A stretch of DNA of 64,000 nucleotides from positions 1 to 64,000 of the forward strand of contig CAJXAT010000001.1 of assembly GCA_913050055.1 (NCBI GenBank), read 5' to 3'. This DNA comes from an uncultured Flammeovirgaceae bacterium. Its GTDB lineage: Bacteria > Bacteroidota > Bacteroidia > Cytophagales > Cyclobacteriaceae. Made by a program: the position numbers and the translations under genes. Positions 9,289 to 17,220 of the stretch are shown in pieces. Positions within the stretch are counted from its first letter, which is position 1. Every line of letters begins with the position of its first letter. A model generated the notes under the pieces. The model ran no database searches and had not been told where the DNA came from. It worked only from the letters and a program-made list of their open reading frames with translations.

Positions 9289-10269
9289 ATGAGCAAAGGA
9301 TCGTTTATTTTGGATCTTAAACTACCGATAGTGGTAGCGCCCATGTTTCTAATTTCAGGCCCACAAATGGTCATAGAATGTTGTAAAAATGGGGTAGTAG
9401 GGACTTTTCCTGCTTTGAACCATCGGTCTACAGAAGGGTTTGAACAATGGATTGTCGAAATTAAAACGACTCTGAAAGATTGGGAAGCAGCAACAGGAAA
9501 AAAAGCAGCCCCTTTTGGAGTTAATTTAATCGTCCACAAAACCAATCCAAGATTGCAAGCAGATTTGGAGATTGTGGTCAAGCACGAAGTGCCCTTAATC
9601 ATTACTTCCCTTGGCGCTGTCTCCGAGTTGATTCAGTCGGTTCATGATTATGGTGGCTTGGTGTTTCATGATGTGATTATGAAAAGACACGCCCAAAAAT
9701 CCGCTGCTGCAGGGGTAGATGGCTTGATACTAGTTTCTGCCGGTGCAGGAGGCCATGCAGGGACGATCAATCCCATGGCTTTAGTAGGTGAAATTCGGTC
9801 TTTTTTTGACAAAACTATTTTACTTGCAGGTTGCATCAGTACGGGACAAGACGTGGCTGCTGCGCTACAAATGGGTGCTGATCTGGCTTATATGGGAACA
9901 CGATTTATCAATACAACTGAGAGCGAAGCTTTACCTGAATATAAGCAAATGATTATTGAGTCCAGTGCGAGCGATGTTATTTACACAGCGGCGATTTCCG
10001 GAGTACCTGCCAATTTTTTAAGACCTAGTTTGGAGCAGATGGGCATTACAGAAGAGATGTGGAAAAAAACAGTTGATGTAAATTTTGGCAATGAACTGAT
10101 CGCCAATGATGAAGTCAAGGCGTGGAAAACCATTTGGTCCGCTGGACAAGGGATTACTAAAATAGGTGACAACCCGAAGACATCGATTTTGATAGCGCGA
10201 TTGAGAAAAGAGTTTAAGATCGCCATTGAAACCCAAAGTAAATTATTGTCACAATTCAATTTGGATTAG
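9289..10269 (+). CDS. Nitronate monooxygenase family flavoprotein
   Basis: This 326-residue FMN-dependent TIM-barrel protein is of the 2-nitropropane dioxygenase / nitronate monooxygenase family. Near the N-terminus is LPIVVAPMFLISGPQMV, then APFGVNLIVHKTNPR, the FMN phosphate segment SAGAGGHAGTINPM near 150-163, AGCISTGQDVAAALQMGADL, and MGTRFINTTES near 206. Members oxidise alkyl nitronates or propionate-3-nitronate and are often found next to acyl-CoA catabolism genes, where the physiological role is unclear. It starts 5 bases after the thiolase stop and is probably co-transcribed with it. It is the last intact plus-strand gene of the catabolic island; the next genes are on the other strand. 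Confidence 0.88.
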   Translation: MSKGSFILDLKLPIVVAPMFLISGPQMVIECCKNGVVGTFPALNHRSTEGFEQWIVEIKTTLKDWEAATGKKAAPFGVNLIVHKTNPRLQADLEIVVKHEVPLIITSLGAVSELIQSVHDYGGLVFHDVIMKRHAQKSAAAGVDGLILVSAGAGGHAGTINPMALVGEIRSFFDKTILLAGCISTGQDVAAALQMGADLAYMGTRFINTTESEALPEYKQMIIESSASDVIYTAAISGVPANFLRPSLEQMGITEEMWKKTVDVNFGNELIANDEVKAWKTIWSAGQGITKIGDNPKTSILIARLRKEFKIAIETQSKLLSQFNLD

Positions 10270-10284
10270 CTTTTGCCTTATTTT

Positions 10285-10904
10285 CTATAGAGGCTCCGAG
10301 ATTAAGTAAGGGCATTCAATTGCCTGTATCTCTATGAAACCTTCACCCTCATAAAGAATATCTAAGGTTTCCAAGGGATCACGATTAGAAATGGGCTTTC
10401 CAAAAATAGTTGCCGTTAGTCTTTGAGATGGGTCAAAAGAGGCCGCACTATAACGATCGGATCCAGAAACCCATTTTTTCCAGAGCTTTTTTCTAGACAA
10501 AATATGTCGTTGTTCTGGACTGATGATTTGCAGGTCAAAATAAGGGGCATAGGGTTTCATTTAATTGATCAGTTGATGAGCATGGGCCTGGTTGGTGATG
10601 AAATAGTCACCTGGTACCTTTAATTTGTTGAGGTAGGAGATGATCCCTTCACAAAGGTCACCTGTAAGGGAGATGCATTCAATATGATCTTGAAAATCAG
10701 TATACGTAGATATATCAAGGTCTATTCCCATGATGACGTCTATTTTAAATTGATACATAAGTGTCTCTGGCACTGAATCGGACAAACAGATCACTTGGGG
10801 GCCCACTCCAATAAGTCTTCTAGTTTTGAAAAGGGAAACGCTGTGAGGCGGTCAATGATGAGGGCAGGTTCCTGGTTTTCTTTGACCAAATGATGGGAAG
10901 ACAA
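10285..10904 (-). pseudogene. Broken thiamin pyrophosphokinase-like gene (Bacteroidota type)
   Basis: The minus strand from a TTG at 10904 reads SSHHLVKENQEPALIIDRL, then EDLLEWAP; after a one-base loss near 10797 it continues in another frame as VICLSDSVPETLMYQFKIDV. A TAA at 10561-10563 follows HAHQLIN, and the same frame continues with MKPYAPYFDLQIISPEQRH to ...GEGFIEIQ and a stop at 10285. The SSHH(I/L)V-E-QEPAL opening and the general layout match my memory of the Bacteroidota thiamin pyrophosphokinase-like family, which makes TPP from thiamin and ATP. The location, directly downstream of the riboswitch-controlled thiamin receptor gene, supports this. The exact family call is moderate; that the gene is interrupted is clear. 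Confidence 0.65.
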
Positions 10905-10981
10905 TGGATTAAAATTTAGAGGTTACTTAGCGTTTGAATTTAGCATTTAATTATTATTTTAAAAAAACGTTTGGAGAAAAG

Positions 10982-11018
10982 AAAAGTTTGAAAGGAGGTC
11001 TACTCCTTCCAAACTTTT
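10982..11018 (-). terminator. Rho-independent-type hairpin after the TonB receptor gene
   Basis: Bases 10982-10990 pair with 11110-less-92 equivalents, i.e. 11010-11018 (nine pairs); after one A-C mismatch, 10992-10997 pair with 11003-11008 (six pairs), closing a five-base loop. The outer arms are A4/T4, so a U-run sits at the hairpin foot on both strands. It lies 7 bases past the TonB receptor stop, separating it from the pyrophosphokinase remnant. Confidence 0.7.
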
Positions 11019-11024
11019 TATCCA

Positions 11025-13484
11025 TTAGAATTTCAATGAAATTCCCATCAAGAAATTGATTCCAGCTTGCGGGTAATAATTATTTTGTTGATAAAGCGAT
11101 CCATCAGAAAGATAGCCCCAGGTATATCCATTAGATTCATAGGTAACATTCAGCAAATTATTAATCAAGAAATTTAATTCTATTTTTTGCATTCCAAAGG
11201 CTTGAAATTTATAAGCTAATCTTAGGTCATTGATTAAATAACTTTCAATCATACGGTCTTCATTGGACGTATTATCTAGGAATTGATTTCCTACAAATTT
11301 AGTGAGTAGCTGTGAGCTAAAACCTTGATGGCTGAAGGTGATGTCATTCCCTATCACGACATTGGGGCTAAAGGCAATATCGGTATTTGTAAATTCATTT
11401 TCTACGATATAGCGGTCATCAGTGAAGGCATAGTCAAAAACAATTTCAGTAAATTTTTTTATTTTGTTTCTACTCATGGCCACATTAAAGCCCCAATTCC
11501 AACGATCAGTTACGTTTACACCTAAAACCATTTCTATTCCTGCCCGATAACTATCAGGGGTATTGACCCTAATAGATGAACCAACATCATTGACGGCTCC
11601 TGTGAGGATGAGCTGATTGGTATAATCCATCAAATATACATTTGTTTCCAATTGGATGTTGTTCAAATTACCTCTGAATCCAAATTCAAAATTCTGAAGT
11701 TGCTCAGGACTTGGAATGTCTCCAACGGGAGCATCTATAAAGTCAGCACGCACAGGTTCTCTTTGGGCTATGGCAAATGATCCGTAAAGCTGAAAATTAG
11801 CATTAAGCTTATAAGTCAATCCAAATTTCGGATTAAAAAAAGTATACTTTTCTCCTACTTGATAGTTTGAAAGATCATTATCAGTACCTTCAGTTTCGTA
11901 ATCAATAGTACGCATTTGAAGATCACCAAAAATATTGATATTCGATGAAAGTTGATAATTGGTTTTTAAGAATACGTTAAAATCATTTTTAGTACTTGAT
12001 CCTTCATAATAACGATCTCTTATCTCGCTGGTACTGGCAAATTCAGACCATATAATTTCACCAAAATGCTTTCCCTTATAAGTGTTATATCCACCCCCGA
12101 GGGTCATTTGGAGATTGTCTTTGTTGTAATTTAAAGCATACGTAAATCCATAGAAGTCATTGTTAAGCCACCTACGTCTGATGAGATCCGTTTGGGTAAT
12201 TGTATCGTTTCCAACAATTATATTATCTAATTTATATTCAGTTAGATTGTCATTTGTCCGGTATTGCTCGTAGTAGCCCTCCCCGTGGGTATAGTGTCCT
12301 GAAACTGCCAGATTCAAATCATCATTGAAGGCGTGGTTTATGTGTAATTGGTTATGGTCCTGCTCGTAATGATCAATTTCATTTTCATAGAGATAATAAT
12401 TGAATCTTCGATCACTATTGAGTAGGTTATCTATTTGTTCATTACTATTATATTCCCCTGAATTATCAATTACTGCTTGCAGTTTAGTTTCATTTCCGGT
12501 CAATCGGGCTTCAGGGGTACCGTACCATGCTTGATATCCTTCCTCTTGTCCTCCGAAAATGAGGGACTTAATTGTTGTTTTTTCCCCGTAATATCCACCC
12601 GTTAAAAAATAAGAGTAAAGATCAGATTGTGCTCGATCTATGTATGCATCAGAAGTGATGCGCGATAAGCGACCTTCAAAATTAAAATTATTTTTAATGA
12701 GACCTGTATTGAACTGCGCATTAGTTTTTAGGGTATTGAAAGAGCCAATGGTTTGATTAATTTGAGCAAAGGCATCCTTAGATAGACCGCTAGATTGTAG
12801 ATTCACAGTGGCTCCAAATGCGGCGGCTCCATTAGAGGAGGTTCCTACTCCACGCTGAATTTGAATTTTATCTAGAGAAGAGGACAAATCGGGCATGTTA
12901 ACCCAATACACACCATGAGACTCAGAATCATTGATGGGTATCCCATTTAAAGTTACATTTATACGAGTCGCATCACTCCCTCTGATTCTCATTCCAGTGT
13001 AACCAATTCCCGCTCCAGCATCTGAAGTAGTAACCATTGAAGGCGTATATTTCAATAATATGGGTAAGTCCAATCCAAGGTTTCTTTCTTCGATTTTTTC
13101 TTTTGATACATTAGTATAGGTAGTTGGAGTTAATTCATTGGCCTTAATAGAAAAGTTAATGACCTCATCCCCAAAAACAGTAAGGGCTTTTAGTTCCTTC
13201 ACTTTGATGGGCATCCTGATGACTACTTTTGATTGTGAGCCGACTATAACTTGCTGAGTCACATAGCCTACAGCACTTACAATTAAGGTCTTTTGCTGTT
13301 CGGGGACATTCAGCTCAAAATATCCATCTATATTGGTGATGGTGCCGAAATCAAGATTTTTTATAACCACTGAGGCTCCAGGAATACCTTCATTATTTTC
13401 ATCCCAAACAGTTCCTGACACCATTCTTTGGGCATAGGATAGATAGTTAACCACGAGTAAGGTGGCATATATTAAGATTCTCAT
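11025..13484 (-). CDS. TonB-dependent outer-membrane receptor, probable thiamin transporter
   Basis: This 819-residue protein has a signal peptide (MRILIYATLLVVNYLSYAQ), a carboxypeptidase-regulatory-like domain at about 20-105 (VSGTVWDENNEGIPGASVVI), a plug domain at about 120-235 (MRIRGSDATRINVTLNGIPI), and a 22-strand barrel ending in the aromatic-aliphatic residues MGISLKF. It imports a ligand across the outer membrane using TonB energy. The ligand is inferred to be thiamin or a derivative because the mRNA leader carries a TPP riboswitch and a PnuC/PnuT-like transporter gene is next to it. Expression should fall when TPP is plentiful. A hairpin terminator follows at 10982-11018. The gene is full-length with no sign of damage. 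Confidence 0.9.
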   Translation of the reverse strand: MRILIYATLLVVNYLSYAQRMVSGTVWDENNEGIPGASVVIKNLDFGTITNIDGYFELNVPEQQKTLIVSAVGYVTQQVIVGSQSKVVIRMPIKVKELKALTVFGDEVINFSIKANELTPTTYTNVSKEKIEERNLGLDLPILLKYTPSMVTTSDAGAGIGYTGMRIRGSDATRINVTLNGIPINDSESHGVYWVNMPDLSSSLDKIQIQRGVGTSSNGAAAFGATVNLQSSGLSKDAFAQINQTIGSFNTLKTNAQFNTGLIKNNFNFEGRLSRITSDAYIDRAQSDLYSYFLTGGYYGEKTTIKSLIFGGQEEGYQAWYGTPEARLTGNETKLQAVIDNSGEYNSNEQIDNLLNSDRRFNYYLYENEIDHYEQDHNQLHINHAFNDDLNLAVSGHYTHGEGYYEQYRTNDNLTEYKLDNIIVGNDTITQTDLIRRRWLNNDFYGFTYALNYNKDNLQMTLGGGYNTYKGKHFGEIIWSEFASTSEIRDRYYEGSSTKNDFNVFLKTNYQLSSNINIFGDLQMRTIDYETEGTDNDLSNYQVGEKYTFFNPKFGLTYKLNANFQLYGSFAIAQREPVRADFIDAPVGDIPSPEQLQNFEFGFRGNLNNIQLETNVYLMDYTNQLILTGAVNDVGSSIRVNTPDSYRAGIEMVLGVNVTDRWNWGFNVAMSRNKIKKFTEIVFDYAFTDDRYIVENEFTNTDIAFSPNVVIGNDITFSHQGFSSQLLTKFVGNQFLDNTSNEDRMIESYLINDLRLAYKFQAFGMQKIELNFLINNLLNVTYESNGYTWGYLSDGSLYQQNNYYPQAGINFLMGISLKF

Positions 13485-13533
13485 TGTATTATTTTTAAAT
13501 TAACCAAAATAGGAGGAGGGGACCTCCATACGG

Positions 13534-13640
13534 TTATCATACGTCCCTTTTCGGCATTATCCGAGCAGGTTCAATGGGTATGATCTCAGCCCGAACTTAT
13601 CTTTTTTTTCAAAAAAGTAGGGCACCCCTTAACGCTACAA
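13534..13640 (-). promoter_or_regulatory. TPP (THI-box) riboswitch in the leader of the TonB receptor gene
   Basis: On the minus strand the leader contains, in order, AAGGGGTGCCC, GGCTGAGATCATACCC, GAACCTG, CGGATAATGCCG and AAGGGA. These are the conserved elements of the thiamin-pyrophosphate aptamer, including the CUGAGA pyrimidine-sensing loop and the P4/P5 arm. GCGT and ACGT at the ends can close P1 with one G-U pair. Downstream, before the ATG at 13484, a GGAGG/CCTCC hairpin (13515-13527) followed by TATTTT could be the expression platform. Binding of TPP would switch off the receptor. Confidence 0.93.
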
Positions 13641-13655
13641 AGATAGGATATTATT

Positions 13656-14180
13656 TTAGATATTCTGCAATAATTTTATGGCACAGGCCAATCTTTCGTC
13701 TTCAATACCCTTTACGATACCATAAGGAAGTTGATTATTTTTAAGATAGTTCAAATAAATATTAAAAAGTTCTTTTCTTCTGTGTGGATGCTCCCTTTGC
13801 GGATCATCCGTCCAAGGAATGTCGATGTCGGAGAGCAGATAAAAGTCATATTTTCGTTGAGCAATTTGACCAAGAATCCAAGGGTCTGTTCTACTATATT
13901 TATCATGACTCCAAATTTTTAAAACAATCAAGTTGGTGTCACAAAACAGATATTTATTAGCCGAAGTGGCGCGATCGTCTTCCCAAGTAAGTTGTGCTTT
14001 CGCAATTTCTAATAAGTCAGCCTCTCGATAATCTCTATCTAGGCGATCCAAATAAAATCTAGCAAATTCTGGAACCCATTCGGTGTAATAGGAAACCGCC
14101 AATTCTTGGGCTAATTTGCTTTTACCTGTAGACTCAGGACCTATGATTGCAATTCTTTTTATTTCAGTTTTATGTTCCAT
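13656..14180 (-). CDS. NadR-like nucleoside/vitamin kinase (AAA_28-type P-loop ATPase)
   Basis: This 174-residue P-loop protein has GPESTGKS at residues 14-21 (Walker A), a VPEFARFYLDRL segment near 35-46, FCDTNLIVLKIW near 78-89 (Walker B region), and DIPWTDDPQREHP near 118-130. It matches the kinase half of NadR, without the nucleotidyltransferase or DNA-binding parts. The start at ATG 14180 overlaps the pnuC-like gene by 22 bases, so the two are coupled. In Bacteroidota such kinases next to PnuT transporters are thought to trap the imported vitamin by phosphorylation; here thiamin is the likely substrate because of the adjacent riboswitch and receptor. Nicotinamide riboside is the alternative. 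The NadR-like fold is clear; the substrate is inferred. Confidence 0.82.
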   Translation of the reverse strand: MEHKTEIKRIAIIGPESTGKSKLAQELAVSYYTEWVPEFARFYLDRLDRDYREADLLEIAKAQLTWEDDRATSANKYLFCDTNLIVLKIWSHDKYSRTDPWILGQIAQRKYDFYLLSDIDIPWTDDPQREHPHRRKELFNIYLNYLKNNQLPYGIVKGIEDERLACAIKLLQNI

Positions 14181-14752
14181 GTTAAGTAGCCCCATATGGC
14201 AATTATGGTAAATATTAAGAATTGAAAGCTGGTCAAAGGCAAACCTTTGTAGATATAAAGTGGAACAGATATGCTGTCCACTATGATCCAAGCAATCCAA
14301 TGTTCAATTTTTTTTCTAGCCATCAACCACATACCCGTGATCGCGAGGGCAGAAGTAAGCGCATCCCAGCCAGGGACATCACTATCTGTGAGCCCGAGTA
14401 CAAACCGTATCAATAAAAAAGAAATTAGGAACATCAAAAAAACGATTGTATTTTCTTGCTTATTGTTTTTTGAAATGGGAACGGGGGTGCGGATTCCTTT
14501 ACCATGGGTCCAAAAGTACCATCCGTACATACTCATGACAAAATAATAGATCTGAATGCCCATATCACCATACAGCTTGTATTGAAAGGTAATACCGATG
14601 TAAATGATGATACTGATGATTCCTGTTGGATATACCCAAATTTGTTCTTTTTTGGCATACCAGACGCTTACTAAGCCGAAAAAAACAGCGGTCATTTCTG
14701 GGTAAGACGTATTGACCAATTGAGAGATAAATAAGCGTTGAAAGTCAGTCAT
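14159..14752 (-). CDS. PnuC-family inner-membrane vitamin transporter, probable thiamin importer (PnuT)
   Basis: This 197-residue membrane protein has about seven hydrophobic segments and the PnuC hallmarks: a YPTGIISIIIYIGI segment, the YGWYFW motif near 76-81, and a C-terminal WIIVDSISVPLYIYKGLPLT segment followed by IAIWGYLTW. PnuC proteins carry nicotinamide riboside by facilitated diffusion; the PnuT subgroup carries thiamin and is found with TPP riboswitches. Coupling to the NadR-like kinase and nearness to the TPP-controlled receptor support PnuT. The riboswitch lies downstream of this gene, not upstream, so this pair is not obviously under its control. A divergent guaB gene starts 95 bases away. 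Confidence 0.87.
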   Translation of the reverse strand: MTDFQRLFISQLVNTSYPEMTAVFFGLVSVWYAKKEQIWVYPTGIISIIIYIGITFQYKLYGDMGIQIYYFVMSMYGWYFWTHGKGIRTPVPISKNNKQENTIVFLMFLISFLLIRFVLGLTDSDVPGWDALTSALAITGMWLMARKKIEHWIAWIIVDSISVPLYIYKGLPLTSFQFLIFTIIAIWGYLTWNIKLK

Positions 14753-14807
14753 ACCGCAATTATAAAATTAATAATCAAACAATCTTTTTATTAAGGCGGA
14801 ATGTTGA

Positions 14808-14815
14808 TAATTTTG
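14808..14815 (+). promoter_or_regulatory. Possible -7 promoter element for guaB
   Basis: TAATTTTG matches the Bacteroidota TAnnTTTG -7 consensus exactly and sits 31 bases before the guaB ATG, which suits a short leader. No clear -33 TTG was seen at the right distance, so this is a match by one half-site only. Confidence 0.4.
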
Positions 14816-14846
14816 CTTTGCAAATAATGCTCCTACTTATTTGCTT

Positions 14847-16319
14847 ATGAATATTAACCAAGATAGAATTATTTTTGAAGCACTTACCTACGATGATGTG
14901 CTTCTTTTGCCTGGCTATTCTGAAATTCTCCCACGAGACACCGAAATAAAAACATTTTTGACGCGAAACATTGAAGTCAATATCCCATTTCTGTCAGCAG
15001 CGATGGACACGGTTACGGAATCCAGTATGGCGATATCCATGGCGCTTGATGGGGGCATAGGTCTGATTCATAAAAACATGACCATTGCCCAGCAGGCGAT
15101 TGAAGTAAGAAAAGTCAAGCGGTCACAAAGTGGTATGATCTTAGATCCTATCACCCTCAACGAAAAGGCTTTGGCTGGAGATGCTGAGAAAATCATGCGT
15201 GAAAATAATATTGGAGGGATTCCTGTGGTCAATGATCAAGGGATTTTAATAGGGATCATTACCAATAGGGATTTGAGGTTTCAGAAAGAAATGAGTAAGC
15301 CCATACAAGATATTATGACCCGTGAAAAACTCATTACTGCGAACGTTGAGGTGGGCTTAAGAGAAGCGGAAGAAATCTTACAAGAATATAAAATCGAAAA
15401 ACTTCCAATCGTCGATGAAAATTATAGATTGACGGGATTGATTACCTATAAAGACATATTAAAAAACAGAGATCGACCCAACGCTTGTAAAGATAAATTC
15501 GGACGCCTAAGGGTAGGCGCAGCTGTAGGAGTCACTCCTGATGTGACTCAGAGGATTTCAGCTTTGGTGGATGCTGGAGTAGATGTAATCAGTATTGATA
15601 CGGCACATGGACATTCCAAAGGGGTCATTGAGGCGACGAAAATGGTAAAGTATCAATTTCCTGATTTAGAGCTTATTGTGGGCAATGTGGCTACGGCTGA
15701 AGGGGCTTTGGCCTTGGTTGAAGCAGGAGCCGATGCTGTGAAAGTGGGCGTTGGACCGGGGAGTATTTGTACGACAAGAATTATTGCGGGTGTGGGCGTT
15801 CCCCAATTATCTGCCGTTTATGAATCGGCCAATGCCTTAAAAGGGACAGGCATCCCTGTCATCGCAGATGGAGGGATTAGATTTTCCGGAGATGTAGTCA
15901 AAGCTTTGGCAGCGGGGGCTAATGCTGTGATGATAGGATCTTTACTTGCAGGAACCGAAGAGGCACCGGGAGAAGTCATTCTGTATGAGGGGAGGAAGTT
16001 TAAGAGTTATCGAGGCATGGGATCTGTCGAGGCTATGGAGGATGGTTCAAAAGATCGCTATTTTCAGGATGCAGAAGACGACATAAAAAAATTAGTACCC
16101 GAAGGCATTGTCGGTAGGGTACCTTTCAAAGGGATGGTTTCCGAAGTTCTTTATCAAATGGTGGGAGGACTTAGAGCAGGCATGGGTTATTGTGGGGCGC
16201 GTAATATTGAGGAATTGCACCTAGCAAAATTTGTTAAAATTACCTCAGCTGGATCTGTAGAAAGTCATCCACATGATGTCTATGTGACCCGAGAGGCGCC
16301 CAATTATTCGACTCGATAG
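14847..16319 (+). CDS. guaB: IMP dehydrogenase
   Basis: This 490-residue enzyme converts IMP to XMP with NAD+, the committed step of GMP synthesis in the cytoplasm. The (beta/alpha)8 barrel begins with [21 protein letters not shown] tandem CBS-domain insert lies at about 93-205. The catalytic cysteine is C308 in [11 protein letters not shown], and the [12 protein letters not shown] phosphate-binding segment follows. The mobile flap contains the YRGMGS and RVPFKG segments. ATG 14847 is chosen over an in-frame TTG six bases earlier. Length is normal. It is followed 28 bases later by a periplasmic folding-factor gene, so guaB may be read as part of a longer operon with the SurA pair and moxR. 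Confidence 0.97.
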   Translation: MNINQDRIIFEALTYDDVLLLPGYSEILPRDTEIKTFLTRNIEVNIPFLSAAMDTVTESSMAISMALDGGIGLIHKNMTIAQQAIEVRKVKRSQSGMILDPITLNEKALAGDAEKIMRENNIGGIPVVNDQGILIGIITNRDLRFQKEMSKPIQDIMTREKLITANVEVGLREAEEILQEYKIEKLPIVDENYRLTGLITYKDILKNRDRPNACKDKFGRLRVGAAVGVTPDVTQRISALVDAGVDVISIDTAHGHSKGVIEATKMVKYQFPDLELIVGNVATAEGALALVEAGADAVKVGVGPGSICTTRIIAGVGVPQLSAVYESANALKGTGIPVIADGGIRFSGDVVKALAAGANAVMIGSLLAGTEEAPGEVILYEGRKFKSYRGMGSVEAMEDGSKDRYFQDAEDDIKKLVPEGIVGRVPFKGMVSEVLYQMVGGLRAGMGYCGARNIEELHLAKFVKITSAGSVESHPHDVYVTREAPNYSTR

Positions 16320-16347
16320 TTAAGAAGTTAAATTTAGATTTATAAAT

Positions 16348-17220
16348 TTGAAAGCATCATATCAAAAGAGTTTATGTCTGCTATTGTTTTTGGGGTTTTT
16401 TTTAAGCTGTGACTACCTCAATAAAAAGCAGGAACTCACTTCCGGTCCCATTGCTCGCGTAGGAGATAATTATTTATATGGAGAAAATATAGCCCAGGAT
16501 ATGCCTCTGGGCCTTTCGTTTTCAGACAGTAGTAGACTCGTGGATAAATATGTGGATGATTGGGTAAAGAAGCAGTTGTTAATCATTAAAGCCAATGAGG
16601 AATTAAGTATCAATGCAATAAACATTGACCGTAAAGTCGAGGATTACCGCTATACATTGATCATGCATGAGTTTGAGAAGATTTATATAGGCTCACATTT
16701 AAATACCCAAGTCACTCAGGAGGAGATTGAATCTTATTATCATGAACGATCAGAAAATTTTTTATTGAAGCAAAATATCGTACAATGCATCTTTGCTAAG
16801 ATTCCGAGTAGTGCACCAGACATTTCCCAGATTCGCAGAAACATAAGAAATTTTCCCAACACGGAAATTGAGGATATTAAAAATTACTGTTATCAATTTG
16901 CCGATTTATCATTTCTTGATGATTCTGTGTGGATAGGTCTTGATGAGTTGGTGATAAATACACCGCTTGCTAGTTTGCAAAATAAAACTCAATTTTTAGA
17001 GAAAACCGTTTACAGTGAAACTAGAGACGAGAGTTATATTTATTTATTTAGAATTGTTGAATATAAAATATCTGATCAGGTTGCACCGTTAGAATATGTC
17101 AAAGAAGATATAGAAAATATTATCATTAATAAGCGTAAACTTGCACTTAAGAAGGAATTACACGAGACGATTTATGAAGAAGCACTCAAAACGAAGAAAT
17201 TTGAAGTTTATCGCAATTAG
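16348..17220 (+). CDS. Lipoprotein related to periplasmic peptidyl-prolyl isomerases (SurA companion, no clear parvulin core)
   Basis: This 290-residue protein begins at TTG 16348; no ATG occurs in frame between the preceding stop (16321) and this point. It has a lipoprotein signal LLLFLGFFLSC with the lipobox cysteine near residue 24, then ARVGDNYLYGENI, a helical chaperone-like stretch resembling SurA N-domains, and a QNIVQCIFAKI segment where a parvulin domain would begin. The parvulin core motifs (GG, DLG or FGYH-type) are not recognisable. The family occurs beside SurA in Bacteroidota and is probably a membrane-anchored outer-membrane-protein chaperone. Its 3' end overlaps the SurA start by 47 bases, suggesting coupling. 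Function by context only. Confidence 0.72.
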   Translation: MKASYQKSLCLLLFLGFFLSCDYLNKKQELTSGPIARVGDNYLYGENIAQDMPLGLSFSDSSRLVDKYVDDWVKKQLLIIKANEELSINAINIDRKVEDYRYTLIMHEFEKIYIGSHLNTQVTQEEIESYYHERSENFLLKQNIVQCIFAKIPSSAPDISQIRRNIRNFPNTEIEDIKNYCYQFADLSFLDDSVWIGLDELVINTPLASLQNKTQFLEKTVYSETRDESYIYLFRIVEYKISDQVAPLEYVKEDIENIIINKRKLALKKELHETIYEEALKTKKFEVYRN

